Positions 35,411-44,241 of a DNA stretch of 47,950 bases are shown piece by piece. Under the pieces are notes generated by a model, which saw only the letters and a program-made list of their open reading frames with translations, had not been told where the DNA came from and did not search any database. The stretch lies in the NCBI GenBank assembly GCA_015069605.1, contig SVII01000010.1, forward strand, positions 1-47,950. Reading direction: 5' to 3'. Position numbers and translations under genes: made by a program. This stretch comes from Clostridiales bacterium. Its GTDB lineage: Bacteria; Bacillota; Clostridia; Christensenellales; Borkfalkiaceae. Within the stretch, counting starts at the first letter, position 1, and each line of letters starts with the position of its first letter.

Positions 35411-37228
35411 TTATTTTTTCTTTAAGCGGTTGCGTCGAATGATACATTCCGCTAATTTTTTTGCAATCGCTTTCCGTTCTTCCTCATCCGTCGTTTTTGC
35501 ATACTCGGCGTTGTAAGAGGCAATCTCTTGTTCTAACGCTTCCATTTGCAACGTCTTGACGCTATCCTTGAAAAAACGTTCCGCGACCTCGCCCGTCAGT
35601 TTATCTCCGTAGTTTAAATCGAGAATTTCATTGAACTCTTTACTGCTTTCGTCCAACAGTTCAAACAGTTCGCTAGGGCGAATGCGTTCGCCGTTTTTCT
35701 CGTGTTCCGCGATATACTGCGCTACGATGATATGCGTTTCGTCCACAAGCGGCAGCTCGTTGACGTTGAGCTCTTTCGCGTACGGCGCGGAAAATAATTT
35801 TGCCGCTAAAATAAAGCGTTTTGCTTTTTGTTGCTTGTCCGTACCCGCCGCCGTTTCCGCCAACCTCTCTTTCGGCATTTCCGTTTCCGCCGTCGGTTGC
35901 TCGTTTTTTAAGTTTTGTAAATCACGTTCCAAAGCGTGATAGGTAATCCCCGTTCTATCGCGTAATTTTTTCAACAGTTCTTCCCGCACGCTTGCGCTTT
36001 CTTCCGTCTTCACGACTTTCAACGCTTCCGTCACAAACCGACGTTTTTCTTCCGTTCTCGAAAGATCAAATTTTCTTTCTAACGCGTGCAAGCGATAGTC
36101 AATGAGCGGCATTGCTGCGTCCAAACATTTTTGATATGCATCCGCGCCTTGACGAGCTACATCGTCGGGATCTAACCCCTCGGGCATAGGAACTACGCGC
36201 ACCTGCAAGCCTGCGTCGTCGAGAATTTCCAACCCACGAAGATCGGCTTTTTGACCTGCAAAATCGCCGTCATAACTAATCAATACGTTGTCCGTATAGC
36301 GTTTGACAAGCCGCGCTTGCTCTTTAGTCAACGAAGTACCCATGGAAGCTACAACATTTTTAAAGCCTGCTTGATACAAGGAAATCGTGTCCATATAACC
36401 TTCCACGATAATCACTTCCTTGATCGGCTGTTCCCGTTTTAATTTTTTCAAAAGATTGACGTTGTAGAGCGTTTTACTCTTATCAAACAACATAGTTTCT
36501 TTTGTATTTTTGTATTTTCCGAAATCTGTCTTTTTTAAAACGCGACCGCCAAAGCCTATCACTTCATCAAAAGCGTTGATGATAGGAAAAATCAATCTCC
36601 CCCCCTGCGAGTCGAACAACTTCCCGTTCTTTTCGCTGACGGATAATACTCCGCTATCCACAAGGTCTTCTTTACAATATCCTTTCCCCGCCAAATAATC
36701 GGGCAAGGAATAGAAATCTAAGGATGCGCCAAGCCCGAATTTTTTCACCGTTGTGGGACTGAGCCCTCGTTTGGAAATATATTCAAGATGCTCCTCCGCG
36801 CGAGAATCACCGCTGTATAAATTTCCTAAATAGAACCTTGCGGAATCGAGCAGGATTTTAGACATTGCGTCACGTTTTTTCTTCTTTCGAAGCGCCTCTT
36901 CCGTATCGAAATTACTTTCGGGCACAGTCATTTTTGCACGCTCCGCCAAGATACGCACCGCGCCCATAAAATCCGTCGATTCGATTTCTTGCACGAATTT
37001 GATAACGTCACCTGATTCCTGGCAGCCGAAACAATGATAAAACTGTTCGCCCTCATTCACCGCAAAGGATGGCGTTTTTTCGTGATGGAATGGACAGCAC
37101 GCCCAGTAGTTTCCGCCTTTGCGGTCTACTGCAACGTAGCTTCGAATGACTTCTACGATGTCGCTTTTTTGCTTTAACGTTCGTAAAAAGGCAGAGAATT
37201 CGGAATCAAATCCCCGTCCGTTAATCAA
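35411..37228 (-). CDS. dnaG: DNA primase
   Basis: DnaG synthesises RNA primers for replication. The 605 residues match the family. The zinc domain has CPFH (45-48) and CFGC (66-69). The TOPRIM core shows IIVEGYMDTISLYQAGF with its catalytic Glu, and SYDGDFAGQKA with the metal-binding aspartates. The C-terminal helical part binds DnaB helicase. The start codon is TTG at 37228, overlapping the dgt stop (TTGA) and following AGGAGG at eight bases, a strong site that decides this unusual start. It lies upstream of rpoD in the usual macromolecular-synthesis order. Confidence 0.97.
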   Translation of the reverse strand: MINGRGFDSEFSAFLRTLKQKSDIVEVIRSYVAVDRKGGNYWACCPFHHEKTPSFAVNEGEQFYHCFGCQESGDVIKFVQEIESTDFMGAVRILAERAKMTVPESNFDTEEALRKKKKRDAMSKILLDSARFYLGNLYSGDSRAEEHLEYISKRGLSPTTVKKFGLGASLDFYSLPDYLAGKGYCKEDLVDSGVLSVSEKNGKLFDSQGGRLIFPIINAFDEVIGFGGRVLKKTDFGKYKNTKETMLFDKSKTLYNVNLLKKLKREQPIKEVIIVEGYMDTISLYQAGFKNVVASMGTSLTKEQARLVKRYTDNVLISYDGDFAGQKADLRGLEILDDAGLQVRVVPMPEGLDPDDVARQGADAYQKCLDAAMPLIDYRLHALERKFDLSRTEEKRRFVTEALKVVKTEESASVREELLKKLRDRTGITYHALERDLQNLKNEQPTAETEMPKERLAETAAGTDKQQKAKRFILAAKLFSAPYAKELNVNELPLVDETHIIVAQYIAEHEKNGERIRPSELFELLDESSKEFNEILDLNYGDKLTGEVAERFFKDSVKTLQMEALEQEIASYNAEYAKTTDEEERKAIAKKLAECIIRRNRLKKK

Positions 37229-38253
37229 ACCAAAACACCTCCTATCGAAAAGTTCGTGGGGATAAACAATTCTTCAAACACACTGATTGCGTATCTGTCC
37301 GTCATGCCCGACAAATAATCGCATACCACCACTTCTTTTTCGTAATTTTCTAACAATTTTGCATACGGCGCGGGCAGCTTGTCCGCATGCACCATAAAAT
37401 ATGCAAACATTTGCGTCAACATTCGCTCCGCGCGATCTTGCATGGATTTGTTCGTCAATTCATAAACGTTTTTGAACATAAAGCCACGAAGCTCGTTCGT
37501 TGCCGCCATCACTTCGTCGGACATTCTCACGTAGTTTTTTCCATACGAGTTTTCATAAATATCCGCAATCGCCGTATTGATACGCTCTTTGGTTTTATGA
37601 CCCAACACTTTCACCGCGTTTTTGGGTAAATCTTCTTCTTTCAAAATTCCTGCGCGAATCGCGTCTTCTATGTCGTGATTAATATATGCGATACGGTCGG
37701 CAAGCGAAACGGCTTCACCTTCCAACGTTGCGGGTTTTCCCGTACTTTTATGTTGCAAAATACCATCTTTGACTTCAAACGTGAGGTTGAGTCCTCTGCC
37801 CCCTTTTTCAATGACTTCTACAACACGAACGGATTGTTCGTTGTGCTGAAAGCCCTTTGACGATAACTTGGCAAGCACTTTTTCACCCACGTGCCCAAAA
37901 GGAGTATGTCCCAAATCGTGACCAAGCGCAATTGCTTCCGCTAAATCTTCGTTCAAGCAAAGCGAACGAGAAATGGAACGGGCTATTTGCGATACGTCAA
38001 ACGTATGCGTCAAGCGCGTGATATAATGATCGCCTTCGGGCGCGCAAAAAACTTGCGTTTTGTTTTTCAAACGTTTAAAGGAATTACTGTAAATAATCCT
38101 ATCGCGATCGCGCTGAAATTCCGTACGGAAATCACAGCTTTTTTCTTCGCGGACTCTGCCTTTGGTTTGGGATGATTTACATGCGTAAGGCGAAAGAAAG
38201 TTTTCTTCTTGCGCGCAAACGCGTTCTCTTACGCTTGCATATTCCTTATCCAT
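37225..38253 (-). CDS. dgt: dGTPase-like HD-domain triphosphohydrolase
   Basis: An HD-superfamily enzyme that removes triphosphate from dNTPs. The protein has 342 residues. The metal ligands are in RLTHTFDV (His83), LGHDLGHTPFGH (His112, Asp113) and LADRIAYINHDIEDA. The N-terminal FRTEFQRDRDRIIYSNSFKR motif is the family signature. It heads the dgt-dnaG-rpoD transcript and is translationally coupled to dnaG. AAGGAAGGG precedes the ATG. Substrate preference among dNTPs cannot be read from sequence. Confidence 0.94.
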   Translation of the reverse strand: MDKEYASVRERVCAQEENFLSPYACKSSQTKGRVREEKSCDFRTEFQRDRDRIIYSNSFKRLKNKTQVFCAPEGDHYITRLTHTFDVSQIARSISRSLCLNEDLAEAIALGHDLGHTPFGHVGEKVLAKLSSKGFQHNEQSVRVVEVIEKGGRGLNLTFEVKDGILQHKSTGKPATLEGEAVSLADRIAYINHDIEDAIRAGILKEEDLPKNAVKVLGHKTKERINTAIADIYENSYGKNYVRMSDEVMAATNELRGFMFKNVYELTNKSMQDRAERMLTQMFAYFMVHADKLPAPYAKLLENYEKEVVVCDYLSGMTDRYAISVFEELFIPTNFSIGGVLV

Positions 38254-38278
38254 ATTTTCCCTTCCTTATTATATTTAT

Positions 38279-38307
38279 CATATATTATTTCGACAAAAAT
38301 TCGTCAA
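38279..38307 (-). promoter_or_regulatory. Promoter of the dgt-dnaG-rpoD transcript
   Basis: TTGACG (38307-38302), 17 bases, then TATATG (38284-38279), about 25 bases before the dgt ATG. The -10 is imperfect; AT-rich sequence around it contains other partial matches. Confidence 0.5.
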
Positions 38308-38384
38308 TCCCTTTTTTTTAAGAAAAATTTTTTAATTTTTTTCCTTTTTTTAAAATTTTCGAGCAAAAATTTGCATTTTTTTGT

Positions 38385-38421
38385 AAAAAAAACCAACAAG
38401 CGTACAATCCGCCTGTCGGTT
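38385..38421 (-). terminator. Intrinsic terminator of the GT8-PlsC-CrtO-like operon
   Basis: AACCGACAGG and CTTGTTGGTT pair (10 bp, two G-U) around an 11-base loop, followed on the minus strand by TTTTTT. It starts nine bases after the stop at 38430. Confidence 0.85.
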
Positions 38422-38429
38422 CTTTTCAT

Positions 38430-39014
38430 TTAGTTTTCTTGTTGTTTTACTCGTGCTTGCTTCTTTAAGTTGCTCTTTCTTAAGATTTCTAGTTTATAGG
38501 AATTGTACCGCAATACAAACAGCGATGGCAGGTTGAGTAACGCATTGATGATTGCCACGGGAATGGAGATCGCCCACCACGTTTCTGTCAACGGAAAAAG
38601 CAACAAAATTATGAACCCGAAAAATACGCTGAAAAAATGTCCGATTTCACCGTAACACGCTTCCATTAAAAAACGGTCGAGATATTCCACACTTTTTGGA
38701 TCTGCGATTTTATTTTTACGAAAACCCGTGAAATGTCCAATTTCGGGAATCTTGTCTTTCCATTTGCGGATATGCAATTTTTCATAAAACTTCTTTTCTT
38801 TTGCGCCAACCTTGTATATCCTCTTTTCATGGTTTGCACATTGTTTCGGTAATAATCTCGATACCGTTGCCACCAAAGCATCGACTAAGATAACCGCCAC
38901 CACGCCAAGCGCTGTGTAAGCAAGCGTCATAAAAAAGTTGGCTTGGTAAACTGCTGATACGATTGCTGTTAGGATCAAGGAACATATGCCGATGATTATG
39001 AGATATAGTTTCAT
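38430..39014 (-). CDS. CrtO-like membrane acyltransferase homologue
   Basis: A 194-residue membrane protein with four hydrophobic segments (about 3-22, 28-52, 123-142, 144-168). The soluble loop between them has KLHIRKWKDKIPEIGHF, close to the HIRKWKD segment of the CrtO family (glycosyl-4,4'-diaponeurosporenoate acyltransferase of staphylococcal staphyloxanthin synthesis). No carotenoid gene is near, so the substrate is probably different, for instance a glycolipid. The start overlaps the PlsC-like stop (ATGA). It closes the operon at a strong terminator. The family call rests on the short motif and topology only. Confidence 0.6.
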   Translation of the reverse strand: MKLYLIIIGICSLILTAIVSAVYQANFFMTLAYTALGVVAVILVDALVATVSRLLPKQCANHEKRIYKVGAKEKKFYEKLHIRKWKDKIPEIGHFTGFRKNKIADPKSVEYLDRFLMEACYGEIGHFFSVFFGFIILLLFPLTETWWAISIPVAIINALLNLPSLFVLRYNSYKLEILRKSNLKKQARVKQQEN

Positions 39015-39862
39015 TCTTTCACCTCGGTCGTGTACGTAAGCGGCACGCCGTACACTTCTTCGTATTTCGCTTTGCAGGCGTTATACGCTTCGTTCATCAT
39101 CTTTTCCGCGCCGACTTTTTCTCCAAGTGATTTGTCTGGATAAATCGGGGGCATAACGTGCAACGTATGGTGTTGAACGGGATACCCATCGCCGTCCGTA
39201 CGAGTTTCATCGTCCGTCATCGTGATAAACGTTGGCAGAACAGGTACGTTTGCTTTGTATGCCATTTTAAACCCGCCGACTTTGAACGGACGGGGTTTTT
39301 TGTAATTCCACCACATTCCCTGTTCGGGATAAATCAAAATACTTTCGCCGCGTTTTAACAACGTATTAACTGCCGACATAAAATTGATCATAGTACGGCG
39401 ATTTCTCGATAACGGTAACGTATTACAATGACGAAATAAAAATCCGTATAAGCCAGGGAAATTCGTATAGTTTCCCTCACGAATAATCTTGTACAAATAT
39501 TTCCGCGGCAACGCCTTGCGGATACAATGAAAAACGATATAGTTGTCAAACGGGGAGAAATGATTACACGTCACGATGGCACCGTTTTGCAAAGCGGAAA
39601 GATGTTCCTTTCCTTCCACTCCGTCGATTACCAAAATATCTTTTTTGATTAAATTCAAGAAATAATGATCGCCGATAAAATTAGCGATACGGCGCTTGAC
39701 TTTGCTGGAAAATTTTTCACAAAGATAGTCCGCTTGCTCAGGCAAAAGTTCTTTTCCTTCAGGATCGTCCTCTACATCCTCATCAAAGCGTCCTGCTTTT
39801 TCATATTCTTCTATCCGTTTTAAAATCTCCCGTCTTTGCGGGGAAATTTTTGATAAATCCAT
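39011..39862 (-). CDS. PlsC-type lysophospholipid acyltransferase
   Basis: A glycerolipid acyltransferase of 283 residues. The catalytic HX4D motif is NHFSPFDN (His101, Asp106), and motif III, usually FPEGT, reads YPEQGMWW, an unusual variant. A 60-residue charged N-terminal helical region precedes the domain, longer than in housekeeping PlsC. It should transfer an acyl group to a lipid at the membrane face. It lies between a GT8 glycosyltransferase and a CrtO-like protein, which suggests that the three act on the same surface lipid or glycolipid. This is inference. Confidence 0.87.
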   Translation of the reverse strand: MDLSKISPQRREILKRIEEYEKAGRFDEDVEDDPEGKELLPEQADYLCEKFSSKVKRRIANFIGDHYFLNLIKKDILVIDGVEGKEHLSALQNGAIVTCNHFSPFDNYIVFHCIRKALPRKYLYKIIREGNYTNFPGLYGFLFRHCNTLPLSRNRRTMINFMSAVNTLLKRGESILIYPEQGMWWNYKKPRPFKVGGFKMAYKANVPVLPTFITMTDDETRTDGDGYPVQHHTLHVMPPIYPDKSLGEKVGAEKMMNEAYNACKAKYEEVYGVPLTYTTEVKE

Positions 39863-39881
39863 ACCTGCCTGCCTCTTTTTC

Positions 39882-40814
39882 TTAATTTTGACAATATTTT
39901 TTGTAATAATTATCCGCTCTTTCGGCTTCTTTTATAGCCAAAGCAATAAGATTTTTCTCCGCCAACGCGTCCGCCGCTTTCTTTTCGTCGGTGTATGCAT
40001 TCAACGCAGCACATATGCGGTCATAAAAGGCTGTTTTCTTGGCATAATTCCAAAAATATTCCTTGAATAATATATCTTCGTAATGCCAAGGCTTTAACGT
40101 CAAGTTATAATGAATTAATTTGGGCGTATCCGCCTCCCCACCAATAGGCATTCTATTCCATTCCGTACCAATATACGTCACTTTATCTTTACAAATTACG
40201 TTCAAATAATCTTGATCCTGCGCTACGGAAAATTTATATTGTCTTAATAACGTACAGAATTTTTCGCAAAAGTTTTCCTTTCGAAACTGCGTCAAGTTCA
40301 TCAAAATTACGCCTGCATTGAAATATTTTTCCGCATCAATCCCCAACGTTTCTTTTGTGTACGTACGGAAAGCAGGAACGGCCGCTACCGCACCATCGGG
40401 AATTGCGCCGATTAAATTGTCTCGTAAATCTACGTTAAATAACTCGCTGACGTCACCAAGGAGCACCGTATCACTATCAATATATAACGCTTTTTCGTAT
40501 TGCGGAAACATTCCTGCAATAAAAATACGGTAATACGTCGCACCTGTGTAATAATCACGAAGTTGTAATGCGGATTTGACTTTTTCGATTTGCTGCGATA
40601 CGCTCACGAAAGTAATCCGAAAATCTTCCTCTTCGTATTTTTTTAATTCCGCGCAATCGGGCGTGTTCATTTCCGCGTTCAGAACGTAAATTTCATAATG
40701 ATAATTTCTATCCGCGTTCTCTTTCAACGAACAAATCGACACCGTTAAATACGGCAAATAATTTTCATCCGCCGCATAAAAAATCGGAATAATTTTCTTT
40801 TCATTTTGTTTCAT
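39882..40814 (-). CDS. GT8 family glycosyltransferase
   Basis: A retaining GT-A glycosyltransferase, 310 residues, related to LgtC/glycogenin-like enzymes that transfer glucose or galactose. The N-terminal IPIFYAADENYLPYL and the metal-binding DSD (113-115, in LYIDSDTVLLGD) are diagnostic; NAGVILMNL and the C-terminal LIHYNLTLKPWHY fit the family. The ATG at 40814 has AAGGAAG upstream and is preferred over an upstream GTG. It heads the operon with the acyltransferase and the CrtO-like gene, expressed from a promoter that has four phased repeats just upstream. Confidence 0.92.
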   Translation of the reverse strand: MKQNEKKIIPIFYAADENYLPYLTVSICSLKENADRNYHYEIYVLNAEMNTPDCAELKKYEEEDFRITFVSVSQQIEKVKSALQLRDYYTGATYYRIFIAGMFPQYEKALYIDSDTVLLGDVSELFNVDLRDNLIGAIPDGAVAAVPAFRTYTKETLGIDAEKYFNAGVILMNLTQFRKENFCEKFCTLLRQYKFSVAQDQDYLNVICKDKVTYIGTEWNRMPIGGEADTPKLIHYNLTLKPWHYEDILFKEYFWNYAKKTAFYDRICAALNAYTDEKKAADALAEKNLIALAIKEAERADNYYKKYCQN

Positions 40815-40884
40815 ATTTTTTCTTCCTTGTTTTCTTTTTTGGCTCTGAATGGACTTTTTTCCTTTTTCGCCCACCGACAATAGT

Positions 40885-40913
40885 ATTTTATATCAGTTTC
40901 CAAAAAAAGACAA
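40885..40913 (-). promoter_or_regulatory. Promoter of the GT8 operon
   Basis: TTGTCT (40913-40908), 17 bases, TAAAAT (40890-40885), about 70 bases before the start at 40814. The weak -35 and the repeats just upstream fit a promoter that needs an activator. Confidence 0.65.
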
Positions 40914-40931
40914 CCTGCGAAATATGAAAAA

Positions 40932-41017
40932 CGCTCTACTCGCCATTTCCAACTCTCTACTACGCGGATAAATACGCTCCACTCGGAGTAGAATCTCCAC
41001 TCTACTGTGAGTAGAGT
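40932..41017. repeat. Four phased CTC(T/C)AC elements upstream of the GT8 promoter
   Basis: CTCTAC/CTCCAC occurs at 40934, 40955, 40977 and 41000, spaced 21, 22 and 23 bases, close to two DNA turns. The first and third copies share an 11-base CGCTC(T/C)ACTCG. The last two form dyads: ACTCGGAGT at 40981-40989, and ACTCTACT/AGTAGAGT (perfect 8 bp, 3-base gap) at 40999-41017. The block ends about 20 bases upstream of the promoter -35. A regulator-binding array is the likeliest reading. Confidence 0.55.
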
Positions 41018-41084
41018 TCTTTATTTTAAAGGGATTTAGCAATTTTTTATTCAAATTTTTCTTTACAAGCAACAAGGATAATCT

Positions 41085-41528
41085 TTATTGCTCGCATTCC
41101 AAAAGAATGGTTACGGGGCCGTCGTTGTGTTGTTCAATTTGCATATCCGCGCCAAAAATCCCCTTCTTTACCGTAATCCCATAAGAAGATAATTCCTTGA
41201 CTGCATATTCATATAAAGGCTCCGCTTTTTCAGGGCGTTCAGCAAGCGTGAAACTGGGGCGATTTCCGTGCGACGCGTCGCCATACAAAGTGAATTGTGA
41301 CACAAGAAGCACCTCCCCGCCTACGTCTTTTACCGACAAATTCATCTTGCCGTTTTCATCTTCAAAGATGCGAAGCCCTGCAATCTTTTTCGTCAAATAT
41401 GCCGCTTCTTTTTCAGTATCACCGCACTTGACGCCTAAAAATACCGTCAGTCCAAATGGGATTTCCGAGATCAATTCTCCGCCTACTGACAGCGTTGTTT
41501 TCTTTACTCTTTGTACTACCGCTTTCAT
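41085..41528 (-). CDS. dtd: D-aminoacyl-tRNA deacylase
   Basis: Dtd removes D-amino acids (and glycine from tRNA-Ala) from mischarged tRNAs. The 147 residues match the family. The two motifs that build the dimer-interface active site, SQFTLYGD (near 76-83) and NDGPVT (near 134-139), are both present. The start MKAVVQRVKKTTLSV is canonical. AGGAG precedes the ATG. It follows efp across a perfect 12-bp inverted repeat. Confidence 0.97.
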   Translation of the reverse strand: MKAVVQRVKKTTLSVGGELISEIPFGLTVFLGVKCGDTEKEAAYLTKKIAGLRIFEDENGKMNLSVKDVGGEVLLVSQFTLYGDASHGNRPSFTLAERPEKAEPLYEYAVKELSSYGITVKKGIFGADMQIEQHNDGPVTILLECEQ

Positions 41529-41555
41529 ACCTTTCTCCTAAAAAATTGTACAACG

Positions 41556-41584
41556 AAATGCAGGATATGCGCTATCCTGCATTT
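41556..41584. repeat. Perfect 12-bp inverted repeat between efp and dtd
   Basis: AAATGCAGGATA and TATCCTGCATTT surround a 5-base TGCGC loop. It lies about 50 bases past the efp stop and just before dtd. Neither strand has a T tract directly after the stem, so it may be an mRNA 3'-end stem, a weak terminator or an operator. Confidence 0.7.
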
Positions 41585-41634
41585 GACGTTTTTATCTTTT
41601 GTATAAACAAATCGAAATTTAAGCGATAAAACGA

Positions 41635-42198
41635 TTAAACACGGCTCATGTATTCGCCCGTTCTCGTATCAATACGGATCGTTTCGCCTTCTTCTACGAA
41701 CATAGGCACTTGGATCGTTGCGCCCGTTTCTACCTTCGCGTTCTTCATAACGTTCGTTGCGGTGTTGCCCTTTACACCGGGTTCCGCTTCGATAACTTTA
41801 AGTTCAACGAAGTTTTCGGGTTCAACGGAGAATGCTTTACCATAAAGGAATTTTACCGTTACAGTGTCGTTTTCCTTGATGTATTTAAGCGCTTCTTCTA
41901 CCTGATCGTAAGCGAGCATTTCTTGATTGTATTCTTCGTCCATGAAAACGTAGAATTCGCCGTCGTAGTAAGAATACGTCATCTTCTTCGTTTCTACCTG
42001 CGCGGTTTCAAGTTTCGTGGTAGGGTTGAACGTTTCGTTCGACAATACCTGACCGGTAACTACGTTTTTAAGGGTTGTTCTTACGAACGCTGCGCCCTTA
42101 CCGGGTTTTACGTGCTGGAAATCCGTTACGGTGTAAACGCCACTCTTGTATTCAAAAGTTACGCCTTTACGAATGTCGCCTGCCAAAATCTGTGCCAT
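41635..42198 (-). CDS. efp: Elongation factor P
   Basis: EF-P rescues ribosomes stalled at polyproline. The 187 residues match the family: a KOW-like N-terminal domain and two OB folds. The tip of the beta3-beta4 loop reads KPGKGAAF with Lys34 available for modification, as in EF-P carrying beta-lysine or aminopentanol; no modification gene is in the window. AAAGGAG precedes the ATG. It lies 40 bases after pepP, and a pepP-efp pair is common in Firmicutes. Confidence 0.97.
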   Translation of the reverse strand: MAQILAGDIRKGVTFEYKSGVYTVTDFQHVKPGKGAAFVRTTLKNVVTGQVLSNETFNPTTKLETAQVETKKMTYSYYDGEFYVFMDEEYNQEMLAYDQVEEALKYIKENDTVTVKFLYGKAFSVEPENFVELKVIEAEPGVKGNTATNVMKNAKVETGATIQVPMFVEEGETIRIDTRTGEYMSRV

Positions 42199-42237
42199 AA
42201 TTTTTTCTCCTTTATATAGCTTATATAAATTTTCTTT

Positions 42238-43293
42238 TTATAAAATGATGAGGTTTCTATCCGTTTTGGACATAAAACTCATTACTTTTCCGTTCTTCAA
42301 AGTGATTGTATCTTCAATGCGAATCCCATATTCGCCTGCCACGTACACCCCCGGCTCGTCCGAGAATACCATACCATCGCAAAGCTGCATTTCCCCTTTC
42401 GGGCTTACAGACGGCGCTTCGTGTACGTTCAAACCGATGCCATGTCCCAAGGAATGAGTAAACAAATTGCCATAGCCGTTTTCTTTCAAATACTCACGCG
42501 CAATTGCGTCAGCCTCTTTCCCCGTCATCCCTGCGACAAGTTGTTCTTTCACAAGCTCGTGCGCTTTTAAAACGTGCGCGTGTGCTTTCTTAAATTCTTC
42601 GTGCTTTCCATCGTCGCCAAACAGCACCGTGCGGGTGATGTCCGAGCAATATCCGTTGACTTTGCACCCAAAATCGATCAAAATTTCGTCACCAAATTGA
42701 AGTTTCGTCGTACCTGTTTCGTGATGGGGTACTGCCGCATGCGCGCCGAATGCTACGATTGTATCAAAGGACAAGCCTTGCGCGCCGAGCTTACGCATTT
42801 TATATTCGAGCAATGCCGCCACTTCCATTTCCGTCATTCCCTCTTTGATCTCAGGAAGGAGTTCATTGAACGCGGCCTCTGCAATCTCGCAAGCTTTGGC
42901 AATATTATTCAGTTCCCATTCGTTTTTCACGATCATTGCCTCGGAAAAAGCCTTGTCTGCGTTTTCGAGTTTCGCACCTGCGTTTTCCAAAGCAAGGTAT
43001 TCTACGTGCGACATTTGGTTAAAAGAAATCCCGACATTTTTATATGTCGCCAAGCGTTTTAACATTTCGTCGCGTTTATAAAGAACGGGCGTAACCTGCG
43101 TACCTTTCAACAGTTTCTCCGCCGCTTCCATATAACGCATATCCGTGTACAGCGTCGTACCCGTTGCATCGACGATCGCACAACCGTTTTCAGGCTCAAT
43201 CCCCGTGATATAACGAAGTTGATATAAACAGGAAGTATATACGGCTTCACAGCCGGATAATTCGAGTATCTTTTTACCATTTTCGTAGAACAT
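42238..43293 (-). CDS. pepP: Xaa-Pro aminopeptidase (M24 family)
   Basis: An M24B 'pita-bread' metallopeptidase that removes an N-terminal residue preceding proline, 351 residues. The N-terminal creatinase-like domain spans ~1-120. Metal ligands can be followed in order: Asp in LIDFGCK, Asp in CSDITRT, His in HSLGHGIG, Glu in SDEPGVY (TIEPG in most relatives) and Glu in IRIEDT. It has its own extended -10 promoter and is followed by efp. AAAGAGG stands before the ATG. Confidence 0.93.
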   Translation of the reverse strand: MFYENGKKILELSGCEAVYTSCLYQLRYITGIEPENGCAIVDATGTTLYTDMRYMEAAEKLLKGTQVTPVLYKRDEMLKRLATYKNVGISFNQMSHVEYLALENAGAKLENADKAFSEAMIVKNEWELNNIAKACEIAEAAFNELLPEIKEGMTEMEVAALLEYKMRKLGAQGLSFDTIVAFGAHAAVPHHETGTTKLQFGDEILIDFGCKVNGYCSDITRTVLFGDDGKHEEFKKAHAHVLKAHELVKEQLVAGMTGKEADAIAREYLKENGYGNLFTHSLGHGIGLNVHEAPSVSPKGEMQLCDGMVFSDEPGVYVAGEYGIRIEDTITLKNGKVMSFMSKTDRNLIIL

Positions 43294-43311
43294 GAATAAC
43301 CTCTTTTCTAT

Positions 43312-43340
43312 ATTTTAGCAAAAAATTCTCTTTTCGTCAA
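43312..43340 (-). promoter_or_regulatory. Extended -10 promoter of pepP-efp
   Basis: TTGACG (43340-43335), 17 bases, TAAAAT (43317-43312), with TGC directly before the -10. Transcription would start about ten bases before the SD region of pepP. Confidence 0.75.
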
Positions 43341-43361
43341 GTGTACGACGATACATTCCTT

Positions 43362-43389
43362 AAAAAAACCGCCCTAAAGGGCGGGATTT
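43362..43389 (-). terminator. Intrinsic terminator of nfo
   Basis: A CCGCCC/GGGCGG stem with a 4-base loop, starting directly after the nfo stop codon and followed on the minus strand by seven Ts. Confidence 0.9.
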
Positions 43390-44241
43390 TTAAAGCGAAT
43401 TGTAAATTTGTTTCATAATCAGCGCGTCTTCCGCTTGTGTGCCTGCCGATTCGCTAACGATATACGGTTCTAATTTCAATTCTTTTATCGCGATTGCGAG
43501 CGGTTCAAATTCAGGCCCGTACACATTGTCATCAAATGTTAAATGTTTAATTTCGCCTTTCACGGAATACATGATTTTGGAGAAATGCGAATGGAAATGT
43601 TTCATTCTTTCATAACCGAGTTCGGCAATCATATATTCCAAACGAGATTTATAATCTTGCACCGTTTTCAGCGAACCTTGCTCCCTTGCGTTGATATGCC
43701 CAAAATCGATACAAGGCGTGAACACGGGATCAATTTTACAAAAACGAGTAATCTCTTCCACTGTGCCAATTTGCGCCATTTTGCCCATTGTTTCAGGACA
43801 AAAAATCAAATCCTGCATATCATTCAAATAAATATAATCACGAAGAATTTTCAATCGCTCTTCCGTTTTCTTCACCGCTTCTTCGCGACTTACTTTGCCT
43901 TGCGCAGCAGGATGGAACACGACGCGCTTGCCGCCCATTAATTTCACCATTTTGGCACTATCTAACACGTATCCGTAAGATTTTGCCGCCATTTCGTCGT
44001 CAGGGTTGGCAAAATTAATAAAATACGGTGCGTGAACGGAGATTTCAACATCTTCCGCTTTGAACGCGTCACCGATAGAGATTGCCTTATCCTCGGACAT
44101 TCTCACGCCACGCCCAAAAGAATATTCAAAACAATCCAAACCACGTTTTTTCACAAACGCCGCAGACTCTTCCGTATGCGAAAAACCTTCCGCGTAAAAA
44201 CTTTCACAATTTCCGCTGGGGCCGAATTTAATCATCTTCAC
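43390..44241 (-). CDS. nfo: Endonuclease IV (AP endonuclease)
   Basis: A TIM-barrel AP endonuclease of base-excision repair, 283 residues. The zinc ligands occur in order: His in ISVHAPYF (near 67-74), His in VVFHPAA, Glu in CPETMG, Asp and His in IDFGHINA, His in HFHSHFS and Glu in SESAGTQ. It begins with GTG at 44241 (GGAG five bases upstream), with an ATG two codons on as alternative, and overlaps the end of ribF by 14 bases. It closes the pheT-truB-ribF-nfo run. Confidence 0.92.
   Translation of the reverse strand: MKMIKFGPSGNCESFYAEGFSHTEESAAFVKKRGLDCFEYSFGRGVRMSEDKAISIGDAFKAEDVEISVHAPYFINFANPDDEMAAKSYGYVLDSAKMVKLMGGKRVVFHPAAQGKVSREEAVKKTEERLKILRDYIYLNDMQDLIFCPETMGKMAQIGTVEEITRFCKIDPVFTPCIDFGHINAREQGSLKTVQDYKSRLEYMIAELGYERMKHFHSHFSKIMYSVKGEIKHLTFDDNVYGPEFEPLAIAIKELKLEPYIVSESAGTQAEDALIMKQIYNSL

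Noticed and set aside
40932-41017. CRISPR-like array
   Set aside because: The repeats are only 6-11 bases, the spacing is 21-23 bases, and no cas gene is present.
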